A stretch of 15,831 nucleotides of DNA from Iamia sp035765045 (lineage in GTDB: Bacteria > Actinomycetota > Acidimicrobiia > Acidimicrobiales > Iamiaceae): positions 1 through 15,831 of the forward strand of contig DASTYI010000070.1 in NCBI GenBank assembly GCA_035765045.1. Direction: 5' to 3'. The notes under the pieces were generated by a model. That model searched no databases, had not been told where the DNA came from, and saw only the letters and a list, made by a program, of their open reading frames with translations. Shown here in pieces: positions 1-6,657 of this stretch (the first letter of the stretch is position 1; each line of letters starts with the position of its first letter). The translations under genes and the position numbers were made by a program.

Positions 1-109
1 GGTCGCGCCCACGCGACCTCACCGCGCCAGAACGATCGAGCCCGACTTCTGGCGCGGTCCGGTCGCGCCCACGCGACCTCTCCCCCACAAGAACCGGTTC
101 TTGTGGGGG
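1..109. terminator. Three tandem hairpins downstream of pth, with a 20-bp direct repeat
   Basis: A 20-bp sequence (ggtcgcgcccacgcgacctc) occurs at 1-20 and again at 61-80. Each copy folds into a 7-bp stem with a 4-nt loop. Between them lies a 12-bp perfect stem, 21-32 with 47-58 (accgcgccagaa / ttctggcgcggt), with a 14-nt loop. After the second copy comes a perfect 28-bp palindrome, 82-109, centred on gaaccggttc and bordered by C and G runs. The palindrome begins 12 bases beyond the pth stop codon, so on the minus strand it would be the first structure transcribed after pth. None of the stems is followed by a strong T tract. Termination is therefore inferred from position and stem strength; a bidirectional role towards an unseen gene at the left is possible. 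Confidence 0.6.
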
Positions 110-120
110 GGCGTCGCGGC

Positions 121-705
121 TCAGGCGGGGTTGCGGTTGTAGCGCTCCATGGCCCGCTCGACGCCGCTGGCGGCGATCAGCTCGACGGCGTCGGCGGCCT
201 CGGCGATGGCGATGTCGAGCTCGACCCGCTCGGCCTTGCCCGGGCGGCGCAGCACGTGGTCGGCGCCCTTCATCGAGCCGGGGGGCTTGCCCACGCCGAT
301 CCGCACCCGGGTGAAGCCGTCGCCGTGGAGGTGGCCCTTGATCGACTTGAGGCCGTTGTTGCCGGCGAGGCCGCCGCCCTGCTTGAGCTTGATCCGCCCC
401 GGCGGGAGGTCGAGCTCGTCGTGGACGATGACGATGCGGGCGAGGTCCTCGACGTCGTGCCGGCGGGCCAGGGCGGCCACGGTCAGGCCCGACTCGTTGT
501 AGTACGTCTGCGGGACGCCGAGGGCCACCACGGCCGAGCCGATGCGCACCGTGTCGGTCATGGCCCGCTCGTGGCGCATCCCGTCGCGCAGCCGCCCGCC
601 GTGGCGCTCGGCCAGCAGGGCGATCGTGTCGGCCCCGCAGTTGTGGCGGGTGTGGGCGTACTCGAGGCCGGGGTTGCCCAGCCCGACGACGAGGAGGTCG
701 GCCAT
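121..705 (-). CDS. pth: Peptidyl-tRNA hydrolase
   Basis: This cytosolic enzyme cleaves the ester bond of peptidyl-tRNAs that drop off the ribosome, recycling the tRNA. The protein has 194 residues, the normal bacterial length. It opens with the signature VVGLGNPG (6-13) followed by TRHNCG (19-24), which holds the catalytic His21. Asn11 and Asn70 (YYNESG), Asp96 in VHDELDLPPG, and Asn117 in GNNGLKS correspond to the other active-site and tRNA-binding residues of the E. coli enzyme (Asn10, Asn68, Asp93, Asn114). The gene is 59 bp downstream of rplY on the same strand, the usual actinobacterial rplY-pth arrangement, so co-transcription is likely. Several hairpins follow its stop codon. Nothing appears damaged. 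Confidence 0.97.
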   Translation of the reverse strand: MADLLVVGLGNPGLEYAHTRHNCGADTIALLAERHGGRLRDGMRHERAMTDTVRIGSAVVALGVPQTYYNESGLTVAALARRHDVEDLARIVIVHDELDLPPGRIKLKQGGGLAGNNGLKSIKGHLHGDGFTRVRIGVGKPPGSMKGADHVLRRPGKAERVELDIAIAEAADAVELIAASGVERAMERYNRNPA

Positions 706-764
706 GACGGCGGGCGGGTCGGCCCGGAGCGGACGCCGGCGGAGGATGCGGCGGAGGCTCAGCC

Positions 765-1463
765 TCAGCCCTCGTCGCCCTCGGCCGGGGCGTCGCCGCC
801 CTCCGCGGCCGCGGCCTCGCCGGCCTCGTCGGCCGACTCCTCGGCCTGCTCGGCGGCGACCTCGGCGTCGGCGGCCTCGATGGCCTCGGCCTCGATGGCG
901 GCCCGCGAGACCTGGGCGCTGGCGATGGCCTCCTCGGGGTCGACGTCGGTGGTGACGCCGGCGGGGAGGGTCAGGTCGGCGACGGTGATCGTGTCACCGA
1001 CGGCCAGCGACGAGACGTCGTAGGTCAGCTGGTCGGGGATGCTGCCCGGCTTGGCGTTGACCGAGAGGGTGGTCAGCAGGGTCTCGAGCATGCCGCCCTC
1101 GGCCTCCAGGCCGGTGGGCTCGCCCTCGGCCACGAGGGGCACGTCGACGGTGATCTCCTGGTCGCGGCGGATCAGCAGGAAGTCGACGTGGTCCACCGTC
1201 TGGCGGATCGGGTGCCGCTGCATGTCCTTGACGATCGCCAGCTGGGCATCGCCCTCGCCCTCGATGGTGAGGTCGATCAGGGCGTTGATGCCGGCGTCGG
1301 TGATCAGGCACTGGCGCAGCTCCCGCCAGTCGACGGTGACGGCGACGGGCTCGCGGCCCAGGCCGTAGACCACGGCGGGGACCTTGCCCTCGGCCCGCAG
1401 GCGGCGGGAGGAACGGGTGCCGGTGGTGCGGCCGGTGGTGGCGGTGAGGGTGATCTCGGCCAT
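765..1463 (-). CDS. rplY: Large-subunit ribosomal protein bL25, CTC-type with acidic tail
   Basis: bL25 binds 5S rRNA in the 50S central protuberance; the long form is also called Ctc. The chosen ATG at 1463 gives 232 residues starting MAEITL. It is preceded by a taggag ribosome-binding site about 7 nt upstream, and the in-frame ATG 12 codons further upstream is less well placed. Residues 1-93 form the 5S-binding L25 domain (RLRAEGKVPAVVYG, then MQRHPIRQTVDHVDF). Residues 100-185 are the beta-rich TL5 C-terminal domain (ITVDVPL, DPEEAI). Residues 187-232 are a low-complexity Ala/Glu/Asp tail, common in actinobacterial bL25. The gene sits between pth and, across the inserted DUF4214 gene, prs. 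The tail makes the C terminus strongly acidic and probably disordered. Confidence 0.96.
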   Translation of the reverse strand: MAEITLTATTGRTTGTRSSRRLRAEGKVPAVVYGLGREPVAVTVDWRELRQCLITDAGINALIDLTIEGEGDAQLAIVKDMQRHPIRQTVDHVDFLLIRRDQEITVDVPLVAEGEPTGLEAEGGMLETLLTTLSVNAKPGSIPDQLTYDVSSLAVGDTITVADLTLPAGVTTDVDPEEAIASAQVSRAAIEAEAIEAADAEVAAEQAEESADEAGEAAAAEGGDAPAEGDEG

Positions 1464-1517
1464 CGGGACTCCTACGTCAGAGATCGCGCCGGAGCGCATG
1501 CGGTTGTCGAGCGGACA

Positions 1518-1547
1518 ACGCTACCGGTGCCGGCGACGACGCCCCAA
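1518..1547 (-). promoter_or_regulatory. Possible rplY promoter
   Basis: On the minus strand a TAGCGT hexamer (1518-1523) lies 18 bp downstream of TTGGGG (1542-1547). Transcription would begin near 1511, giving a leader of about 48 nt before the rplY ATG. An inverted repeat, gttgtc (1503-1508) and gacaac (1514-1519), overlaps the predicted -10 and start region, so it could be a protein-binding site or a small leader hairpin. The -35 match is weak, and this is inference from consensus resemblance only. Confidence 0.3.
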
Positions 1548-1661
1548 GCCCGGGGTCCGGTCCCCCCTCCGGGAGATGGACCGGCCGGCGGCCGCGGGTG
1601 TTCACTGCCCGGTGACAACCGAGATGCCACCGGGGAGCGACCTCCCCGGGTGCGCGAGGCG

Positions 1662-1715
1662 GGGGATGACGCCGACAGCGAGGACCCGAGGGTCCTCGCT
1701 TCGCCGCGTCACCCC
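1662..1715 (+). promoter_or_regulatory. Structured 5' leader of the DUF4214 gene
   Basis: Just upstream of the DUF4214 start codon the plus strand can form a long two-tier stem. An outer helix pairs 1662-1672 with 1706-1715 (ten pairs with one bulged A). A perfect inner helix pairs 1677-1687 with 1690-1700 (agcgaggaccc / gggtcctcgct). Smaller potential stems precede it: 1610-1615 with 1629-1634 (ccggtg/caccgg), and ggggag/ctcccc at about 1632-1645. A short cccga/tcggg stem lies at 1717-1728. The leader ends 40 nt before the ATG. I do not recognise a known riboswitch: the core motifs of the c-di-AMP (ydaO), c-di-GMP-I, SAM and cobalamin classes are not present. It may be an mRNA-stability or attenuation element. 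Confidence 0.45.
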
Positions 1716-1754
1716 ACCCGAGGTCGGGAGCTCCCCACGACAGATGGAGAACCC

Positions 1755-2651
1755 ATGCACGACACCCCGACCCGGCGGCGAGCCGGCGCCGTCACCGCCC
1801 TCGGCCTGGCGCTCAGCCTGGCGCTGGCGATCGGCCCGCTGACCGGGCCCACCGGCGCCCAGGACCGCCCGGCCCAGCAGACGGTCACGACCCTGGACCC
1901 GCCGCCGCCGGCGTGCCCGGCCGAGGAGGGCGACGCCCGCTTCGTCCGGTACATCTACCTGAACATCCTGTTCCGGTGCCCCTCGGCGGCGGACACGGCC
2001 TACTGGACCGGCCGCCTGGCCGCGGGGTACGGCCGGGGCGCCTTCGCCAAGTACGTCGACCTGTCGACCGAGAACCTGGTGCACAACAACGTGCGCCAGC
2101 TCTACCTCGGCCTGCTCGACCGGGAGCCGACGAGCGCCGAGCTGACCGCCGGCGTGGCCCACATCCGCCGGTACCAGTCCGACGCCGTGATCATCGCCGA
2201 CATCCTCGCCTCCGACGAGTACTATGACATCTTCGGCCGGCCGGACCGGGCCTCGGACACGGACGAGGCCTGGCTCGACCACGTCTACGGGTTCATCCTC
2301 GACCGGGGCATCGACCAGGGCGGCCTCGCCCACTGGTCGGCGGTCCTGGGCGAGGAGTCGACGCAGGCGACCCGGCGCACGGTCACCCGGGCGCTGGAGC
2401 GCTCGCGCGAGGCCACCGTCGGCTGGATCTACGGCGTGTACTTCGCCGGCCTCCACCGGCCCCCGGGCCCGAACGAGTTCGGCTACTGGCAGCAGTGGCT
2501 CCTCGGTGCCGGCCAGTGGCGCACGTTCCAGATGTGGACCAGCGTCCTGTCGTCGGCCGAGGGCTACCGCCTGGCCCAGACCCAGCCCAGCCCCGAGTCG
2601 CTGACCGCGACCCCCGAGGGCAAGGTCGCCAAGCGCGACGTCCACGGCTGA
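1755..2651 (+). CDS. Secreted DUF4214-repeat protein
   Basis: The 298-residue protein starts at an ATG preceded by ggaga 5 nt upstream. Residues 1-35 look like a Sec signal peptide: basic MHDTPTRRRAG, a hydrophobic run at 12-28, and probable cleavage near TGA|QD. After a Pro-rich linker (49-53) there are four related units of about 50 residues, starting near 63 (FVRYIYLNILFRCPS), 112 (NVRQLYLGLLDREPT), 173 (WLDHVYGFILDRGID) and 224 (WIYGVYFAGLHRPPG). Each has the DUF4214 pattern: Y-x-x-(L/I)-L-x-R-x-(P/D), then a Trp-containing helix and a closing (L/S)xSxE-like helix. DUF4214 occurs in extracellular and S-layer-like proteins, and its molecular role is not established. The gene lies on the opposite strand to its neighbours inside a housekeeping block, and convergent with prs. 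Confidence 0.85.
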   Translation: MHDTPTRRRAGAVTALGLALSLALAIGPLTGPTGAQDRPAQQTVTTLDPPPPACPAEEGDARFVRYIYLNILFRCPSAADTAYWTGRLAAGYGRGAFAKYVDLSTENLVHNNVRQLYLGLLDREPTSAELTAGVAHIRRYQSDAVIIADILASDEYYDIFGRPDRASDTDEAWLDHVYGFILDRGIDQGGLAHWSAVLGEESTQATRRTVTRALERSREATVGWIYGVYFAGLHRPPGPNEFGYWQQWLLGAGQWRTFQMWTSVLSSAEGYRLAQTQPSPESLTATPEGKVAKRDVHG

Positions 2652-2657
2652 TGCTCG

Positions 2658-2687
2658 TCGGGGGTCGGGCTCGCGCCCGGCCCCCGA
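2658..2687. terminator. Bidirectional terminator between the DUF4214 gene and prs
   Basis: The two convergent stop codons are only 36 bp apart. Almost all of that gap is a hairpin with a 13-bp stem (2658-2670 with 2675-2687; one G-U-type pair) and the loop tcgc. There is no T tract on either side, typical of very GC-rich actinobacterial terminators. Its position between two converging genes makes a shared terminator the simplest reading. Confidence 0.7.
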
Positions 2688-3674
2688 TCAGCTCTGGTTG
2701 CGGCCGCCGAAGATCTCGCTGACCGAGGCGTCGTCGAACACCGACTCGATGGCCTGGCCGACGATCGGGGCCACCGACAGCACCTCGATCGTGTCGATCT
2801 GCTTCTCGGGCGGCAGCGGCAGCGTGTTGGTGATGACGACCTTGCTGAGCGAGCTGTTCTTGATCCGGTCGATCGCCGGGCCCGAGAGCACCCCGTGGGT
2901 GGCCATGGCCCACACGTCGGTGGCGCCGTTCTGGCGCAGCAGGTCGGCCGCCGCGCAGATGGTCCCGGCGCTGTCGATCATGTCGTCGAGCAGGACGCAG
3001 GCCTTGCCGTCGACCTCGCCGATCACGGTGTCGGCCACGACCTCGTTCATCGTGCCCTTGGGCCGCGACTTGTTGACGAAGGCCAGGTCGGCCCCGATCT
3101 CGTTGGCGAACCGCTTGGCCGCCTTCACGCCCCCCGAGTCGGGCGAGACGATCACCAGGTCCTCGGTGTCGAAGTTGGCCCGCAGGTAGTCGAGCTGGAT
3201 CGGCATCGCCGTCAGGTGGTCGACGGGGAAGTTGAAGAAGCCCTGGATCTGGCCGGTGTGGAGGTCGATCGAGATCACCCGCTCGGCGCCCGCGGCGGTG
3301 AGCACGTCGGCCACCAGCTTGGCGGTGATCGGCTCGCGGCCCTCGGCCTTCCGGTCCTGGCGGGCGTAGCCGTAGAAGGGGCAGACGGCGGTGATCCGCT
3401 TGGCCGACGCCCGCTTGGCGGCGTCGAGCATGATCAGCTGCTCCATCAGCGAGTCGTTGACCGACTGGCCGGCCTCGCCCGAGTGGGTCTGGATGATGAA
3501 GACGTCGGCGCCGCGGATCGACTCGCCGAAGCGGCAGTGCATCTCGCCGTTGGCGAAGCGCCGGAGGTTCGGGTTGCCGAGGCGGATGCCGAGGTGGGCC
3601 GCGATCTCCTCGGCCAGCTCCGGGTGCGAGGAGCCGCTGTAGAGGTGCAGGCGCTTGGTGGTGACGGTCTCCAT
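2688..3674 (-). CDS. prs: Ribose-phosphate diphosphokinase (PRPP synthetase, class I)
   Basis: This enzyme transfers diphosphate from ATP to ribose 5-phosphate, making PRPP for nucleotide, His, Trp and NAD synthesis and, in actinobacteria, for the decaprenyl-phosphoribose arabinan precursor. The 328-residue length is normal. Visible motifs are the N-terminal phosphoribosyltransferase fold with FANGE (40-44), the catalytic flexible loop in YGYARQDRKAEGREPIT (101-117), the metal/ATP histidine in SIDLHTGQIQGFF (135-147), SPDSGGVKAAKR (177-188), and the PRPP-binding loop VLLDDMIDSAGTI (227-239). The ATG at 3674 has GGAG 5 nt upstream. The gene begins 25 bp after the glmU stop, so the two probably form one transcript, as in mycobacteria. 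Confidence 0.97.
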   Translation of the reverse strand: METVTTKRLHLYSGSSHPELAEEIAAHLGIRLGNPNLRRFANGEMHCRFGESIRGADVFIIQTHSGEAGQSVNDSLMEQLIMLDAAKRASAKRITAVCPFYGYARQDRKAEGREPITAKLVADVLTAAGAERVISIDLHTGQIQGFFNFPVDHLTAMPIQLDYLRANFDTEDLVIVSPDSGGVKAAKRFANEIGADLAFVNKSRPKGTMNEVVADTVIGEVDGKACVLLDDMIDSAGTICAAADLLRQNGATDVWAMATHGVLSGPAIDRIKNSSLSKVVITNTLPLPPEKQIDTIEVLSVAPIVGQAIESVFDDASVSEIFGGRNQS

Positions 3675-3699
3675 GAGGGCTCCGCTCGGGCTCGACGGA

Positions 3700-4803
3700 T
3701 CAGGGGTGGGGCAGGGCGTAGAACGGCCCGGTCTGGGTGCCGTCGGGGACGGACTCGCCGGGGGCGATGTGGGCGTAGGGCCCGACGTGGGCGTCGGCGC
3801 CGATCTCGGCGTCGCGCCCCGTCGTCTGCTCGACGGTGCTGCGGGCGCCGACGACGCAGTCGACCAGGCGGGTGTCGGGGCCGATCTCGGCCCCCCGGCC
3901 CACCACGGTGCTGCCCTGGAGGATCGTGCCGGGGAAGAGGGTGACGTCGGTGGCCAGGTCGACGGTGGTGTCGACGTAGGTGCGGTCCGGGTCGACCATG
4001 GTGACGCCCCGCTTGAGCCAGTCGAGGTTGGTGCGCCGGCGGAGCTCGGCCTCGGCCGCGGCCAGCTGGGCCCGGTCGTTGACGCCGTGGGTCTCGTCGG
4101 GGTCGTCGGCGGCGATGGCGGTGACGCCGTAGCCCGCCTTGTTGAGCACCTCGACCACGTCGGTCAGGTAGTACTCGCCCTGGGCGTTGGCGGGCTGGAC
4201 CCGGCGGAGGGCGGGGGCCAGGACGCTGCGGCGGAAGCAGTAGATCGACGTGTTGATCTCGCTGATCAGCCGCTGCTCCTCGTCGGCGTCGCGGTGCTCG
4301 ACGATGCGGGCGACCCGACCGTCCTTGCCCCGCTCGACCCGGCCGTAGCCGGTGGGGTCGGCCAGGTGGGCGGTGAGGACGGTGCACGCCGCCCCCGACC
4401 GGCGGTGGTGGTCGACCAGCTCGCGGATCGTCGAGGACCGGAGCAGGGGCGTGTCGCCGGGGAGGACGAGGACGTCGGGGCCCTCGTCGTCGGCGACGTC
4501 GTCGTCGTCGGGGAAGGCGGTGAGCCCGACGGCGACGGCGTCACCGGTGCCGAGCTGGCGGTGCTGCTCGACGAAGTCGAGGACCAGGTCGGGCTCCTCG
4601 GCCTGGAGCTTCTTGGTGACCCGCTCGGCGCCGTGGCCGACGACGACCACGACCCGGTCGACGTCGCAGTCGGCCAGCGACCCCAGCACGTAGCGGACCA
4701 TCGCCTTGCCGCACAGCAGGTGCAGGGGCTTGGGCCGCTCGGAGCGCATCCGCGTGCCCTCCCCGGCGGCGAGGACGACGGCGGACAGCGGTCGCTCGGC
4801 CAT
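3700..4803 (-). CDS. glmU: GlmU-type UDP-GlcNAc pyrophosphorylase lacking the acetyltransferase active site
   Basis: The N-terminal domain transfers UMP from UTP to GlcNAc-1-phosphate for peptidoglycan precursors. Evidence is LAAGEGTRMRSERPKPLH (11-28, nucleotide-binding loop), GTGDA (85-89), PGDTPLL with the Mg-binding Asp117, GYGRV (152-156), EYYLTDV (210-216) and Asn242. Residues about 268-360 start a left-handed beta-helix of hexapeptide repeats. The protein stops at 367 residues, whereas bifunctional GlmU is about 450-495. The end, VGPYAHIAPG then TGPFYALPHP, aligns with E. coli about 328-357. It therefore ends before catalytic His363, Tyr366, Asn377 and Lys392, and the substrate-binding Arg333 position is not Arg. 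No continuation is visible: prs starts 25 bp later. The ATG at 4803 (MAERPL) is preferred over one 13 codons upstream because family homology begins there. It is probably uridylyltransferase only. Confidence 0.9.
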   Translation of the reverse strand: MAERPLSAVVLAAGEGTRMRSERPKPLHLLCGKAMVRYVLGSLADCDVDRVVVVVGHGAERVTKKLQAEEPDLVLDFVEQHRQLGTGDAVAVGLTAFPDDDDVADDEGPDVLVLPGDTPLLRSSTIRELVDHHRRSGAACTVLTAHLADPTGYGRVERGKDGRVARIVEHRDADEEQRLISEINTSIYCFRRSVLAPALRRVQPANAQGEYYLTDVVEVLNKAGYGVTAIAADDPDETHGVNDRAQLAAAEAELRRRTNLDWLKRGVTMVDPDRTYVDTTVDLATDVTLFPGTILQGSTVVGRGAEIGPDTRLVDCVVGARSTVEQTTGRDAEIGADAHVGPYAHIAPGESVPDGTQTGPFYALPHP

Positions 4804-4857
4804 GTCTCGGAGTCTCGCGCGCCCGAGCGCCGATCCGAACACGGTCGCCTCCTGCGG

Positions 4858-4930
4858 CTCCGGGGGCAGGGCTCGAACCTGCGACGGCCGGATTCAAAGT
4901 CCGGTGTTCTACCAGCTGAACTACCCCGGA
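4858..4930 (-). tRNA. trnQ: tRNA-Gln (anticodon UUG)
   Basis: The minus strand folds into a complete 73-nt cloverleaf. The acceptor stem is TCCGGGG/CCCCGGA with discriminator G. The D arm is GTTC-AGCTGGTA-GAAC. The anticodon arm is CCGGA-CTTTGAA-TCCGG, with TTG at the anticodon positions. The variable region is CCGTC, and the T arm is GCAGG-TTCGAGC-CCTGC. The 3' CCA is not encoded (CCG follows), so it must be added enzymatically. It reads codon CAA. The location just upstream of glmU matches the mycobacterial tRNA-Gln–glmU–prs order. Confidence 0.96.
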
Positions 4931-4940
4931 AGGGCGGCCC

Positions 4941-4946
4941 AGGATA
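4941..4946 (-). promoter_or_regulatory. Probable -10 box of tRNA-Gln
   Basis: On the minus strand TATCCT lies 10 nt upstream of the mature tRNA 5' end, in the 22-bp gap after the LCP gene. Transcription would start 3-4 nt before the tRNA. The hexamer 17 bp upstream (GGCTGC, inside the end of the LCP gene) is a poor -35, so the call rests on the -10 match and its spacing to the tRNA. Confidence 0.4.
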
Positions 4947-4952
4947 GGCCGG

Positions 4953-6050
4953 CTAGCAGGGCCGCAGCCCGGTGGCCTCGGCCACCGGGGCACCGGTGTG
5001 GTCGACCGGGGCGATCGGGTCCGAGCCCCCGTCGGTGAAGGCGTCGATCACCGGATCGACGCCGTCGGCGGCGAGGCGGAGGTACATGTTGCCGTCCTCG
5101 GCGACCTGATCGACGGTGGGGAGGTTGAACGTGACGACCCGGTCGTCGCGCCCATCGCGGGCCCAGCGGACGAGGTCGTCGCGGTCGAGGCCGTCGTCGA
5201 CGGTGACCCAGCCGAGCCCCGTGCGGACCACGTCGGGCAGGTCGGCGACCCCGATCCGGCCGGCGGCCTGGAGGAGGGCGGCGGCGGCGACCGCGCCCCG
5301 CAGGTCGCGACCCAGGGTCGAGCGAGTGTCCCGCGCCCACGAGCCGTCGTCCTGCTGGACCTCGATGAAGCGGGACCGGGCCAGGGTCACGGTGGTGGCG
5401 CCGTCGAGCATCCGGCAGCCGGGTTCCAGCGCCAGCCCGCTCCAGCGGTCGCGGACGGGCCGGTCGACGGCGATCCGGGTGCCGCCGAGGACGTCGACCA
5501 GCTCCTGGGCGCCCCGGTAGTCGATCTGGACGTAGTGGTCGACCGGGGTCCCCAACGTCTGGTCGAGGGCCTGGATGAGACGGGTCGGCCCCCCGGTGGG
5601 GAGCGTCTGGTTGAGCCGCATCTCGACCCCGTCGACCTCGACCCGCAGGTCGCGGGGGAGGGTGAGGAGCCGGACCTCGCCGGCCTCCGGGTCGAGGCGG
5701 ACCAGGGCCATCGAGTCGGGGTAGTACCGGTCCGGGTCGCGGCCGCCGGACTGGGGGACGCCCTCGGTCCCGTCGAGCCCAACGACCAGGATCGTGACCG
5801 GGTCGCCCGGTGCGGTCGACGGGGTGTCGGGACCGCCCGCCTCCTCGGCCAGGCCGCCGACGTCGATCTTCTGCGGCTCCAACCGGCCCCGGACGGCGGC
5901 GACCGAGCCGACGCCGAGGGCGGCGACGGTGGCCACCCCGCTGGCGACGGCGACCCGGCGCCGGCGTCGGCGCCGGACCTGGCCGTGGACGGCCGCCCTC
6001 AGGCCGGGGGCCGGGGCGTAGGGGTGGGGGTCATCGAGGTGCTCGAACAT
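4953..6050 (-). CDS. LytR-CpsA-Psr (LCP) family membrane protein
   Basis: LCP enzymes act outside the membrane and ligate undecaprenyl-linked glycopolymers, such as teichoic acids or arabinogalactan, to peptidoglycan. This 365-residue protein has a cytosolic N terminus (1-31) ending in a run of Arg, one membrane helix (about 33-53) and an extracellular LCP domain (about 84-262). Landmarks are ILVVGLDGTEG (87-97), DSMALVRLDP with Asp112, LTLPRDLRV with Arg134-type residues (129-137), DHYVQIDYRGAQELVDVLGG (171-190), PGCRMLDG and ARSR (224-227). The usual DxxRxxRQQ helix is degenerate here (RDTRSTLGRDLR). A strong AGGAGG precedes the ATG at 6050. The first 20 bp overlap the end of the sigma gene, so translation is probably coupled. 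The place normally held by an anti-sigma gene suggests a regulatory link, but this is inference. Confidence 0.87.
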   Translation of the reverse strand: MFEHLDDPHPYAPAPGLRAAVHGQVRRRRRRRVAVASGVATVAALGVGSVAAVRGRLEPQKIDVGGLAEEAGGPDTPSTAPGDPVTILVVGLDGTEGVPQSGGRDPDRYYPDSMALVRLDPEAGEVRLLTLPRDLRVEVDGVEMRLNQTLPTGGPTRLIQALDQTLGTPVDHYVQIDYRGAQELVDVLGGTRIAVDRPVRDRWSGLALEPGCRMLDGATTVTLARSRFIEVQQDDGSWARDTRSTLGRDLRGAVAAAALLQAAGRIGVADLPDVVRTGLGWVTVDDGLDRDDLVRWARDGRDDRVVTFNLPTVDQVAEDGNMYLRLAADGVDPVIDAFTDGGSDPIAPVDHTGAPVAEATGLRPC

Positions 6051-6564
6051 CGGTCTCCTCCTGGGGGGCGGTGACGGGCAGGGCGTCGTCGGGTGGGGTG
6101 AGGTCGAGCCGCAGGGCGGCCAGGCCCCGGTGGGCGTGCTGCTTGACCGTGCCCGGGCTGCAGCCGAGGAGCCGGGCCGTCTCGGCCTCCGACACGTCGG
6201 CCAGGTACCGGAGGGTGACGACCTCGCGCTGGCGCCGGGGCAGCCGGCGCAGGCCCTCGGCCAGCTCCAGGCGCGAGACCAGACCGGCGGCCGGGTCGGC
6301 GACGTCGGTCGCCGTCGTCGGGGCCACCGTCTCGGCGTGGCGCCGCTGGCGGGACCGGCGCCGGTGGTGGTCGAGCGCCAGGTTGGCGGCGACCCGGGCC
6401 GTCCAGGCCTCGGCGTACGGGCCCACCCGGCGCCAGCGCAGGTAGACCCGCACGAGGGCCTCCTGGGTGACCTCCTCGGCCTCCGAGCGGTCACCGAGCA
6501 GGCGGTACGCCACCCGGTGGGCCACGGCGGAGAGGTCGTCGAAGGCGTCGCCGAAGCGGTCCAC
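6031..6564 (-). CDS. ECF-type RNA polymerase sigma-70 family factor
   Basis: The 177-residue protein has the two domains of an extracytoplasmic-function sigma factor. Region 2 (about 8-70) contains AYRLLGDRSEAEEVTQEALVRVYLRW (19-44) and the -10-recognition helix AWTARVAANLALDHHRRR. Region 4 (about 97-150) contains LRRLPRRQREVVTLRYLADVSEAETA and the HTH SPGTVKQHAHRGLAALR. It has no extra C-terminal domain. The start is a GTG at 6564, with GGGAGG five nt upstream; an in-frame GTG two codons earlier (6570) is also possible. Its last 20 bp overlap the LCP gene, so the two form an operon. No classical anti-sigma gene is adjacent. It probably directs RNA polymerase to envelope-stress genes including its own operon, but that is inferred. 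Confidence 0.92.
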   Translation of the reverse strand: MDRFGDAFDDLSAVAHRVAYRLLGDRSEAEEVTQEALVRVYLRWRRVGPYAEAWTARVAANLALDHHRRRSRQRRHAETVAPTTATDVADPAAGLVSRLELAEGLRRLPRRQREVVTLRYLADVSEAETARLLGCSPGTVKQHAHRGLAALRLDLTPPDDALPVTAPQEETDVRAPR

Positions 6565-6616
6565 GGTCACCTCCCTCCAACGCCGGCCCCAGCCCCCAGG
6601 TTGACACGGGTCCCGG

Positions 6617-6647
6617 TTGGTGGATCGGCGGCAGCCCCCGCTAGGTT
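6617..6647 (+). promoter_or_regulatory. Probable bS22 promoter
   Basis: A TAGGTT -10-like hexamer lies at 6642-6647, ten bases before the bS22 ATG. A TTGGTG hexamer at 6617-6622 is 19 bp upstream. A perfect TTGACA at 6601-6606 is too far (35 bp) from this -10. Transcription would start near 6653, giving an almost leaderless mRNA, which agrees with the lack of a Shine-Dalgarno sequence. Confidence 0.4.
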
Positions 6648-6657
6648 CGACACCCTC

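Noticed and set aside
1590..1760. c-di-AMP (ydaO), c-di-GMP-I or SAM-IV riboswitch
   Set aside because: Some short words resemble parts of these classes (for example ccgacagc), but the conserved cores and junctions are absent, so I only call an unassigned structured leader.
1188..2651. 487-residue frame covering the rplY promoter and the DUF4214 protein
   Set aside because: The first 189 codons run antisense to rplY and through the structured leader. A ribosome-binding site and signal peptide place the true start at 1755.
3675..3760. Frameshifted remainder of GlmU between its stop and prs
   Set aside because: Only 25 bp separate the genes and the other minus-strand frames there give Arg/Pro-rich shadow sequence, not hexapeptide repeats.
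4858..4930. tRNA gene as an integration site for a mobile element
   Set aside because: There is no integrase, no direct repeat of the tRNA 3' end nearby, and the flanking genes are in the conserved order.
4973..4995. ggtggcctcggccaccgg hairpin inside the LCP gene end as a terminator
   Set aside because: The stem lies within the coding sequence for the C-terminal residues VAEATGL and is explained by codon choice. It is not after the stop codon.
6601..6606. Perfect TTGACA as the bS22 -35 box
   Set aside because: No TANNNT hexamer lies 16-19 bp downstream, and the good -10 (6642) is 35 bp away.
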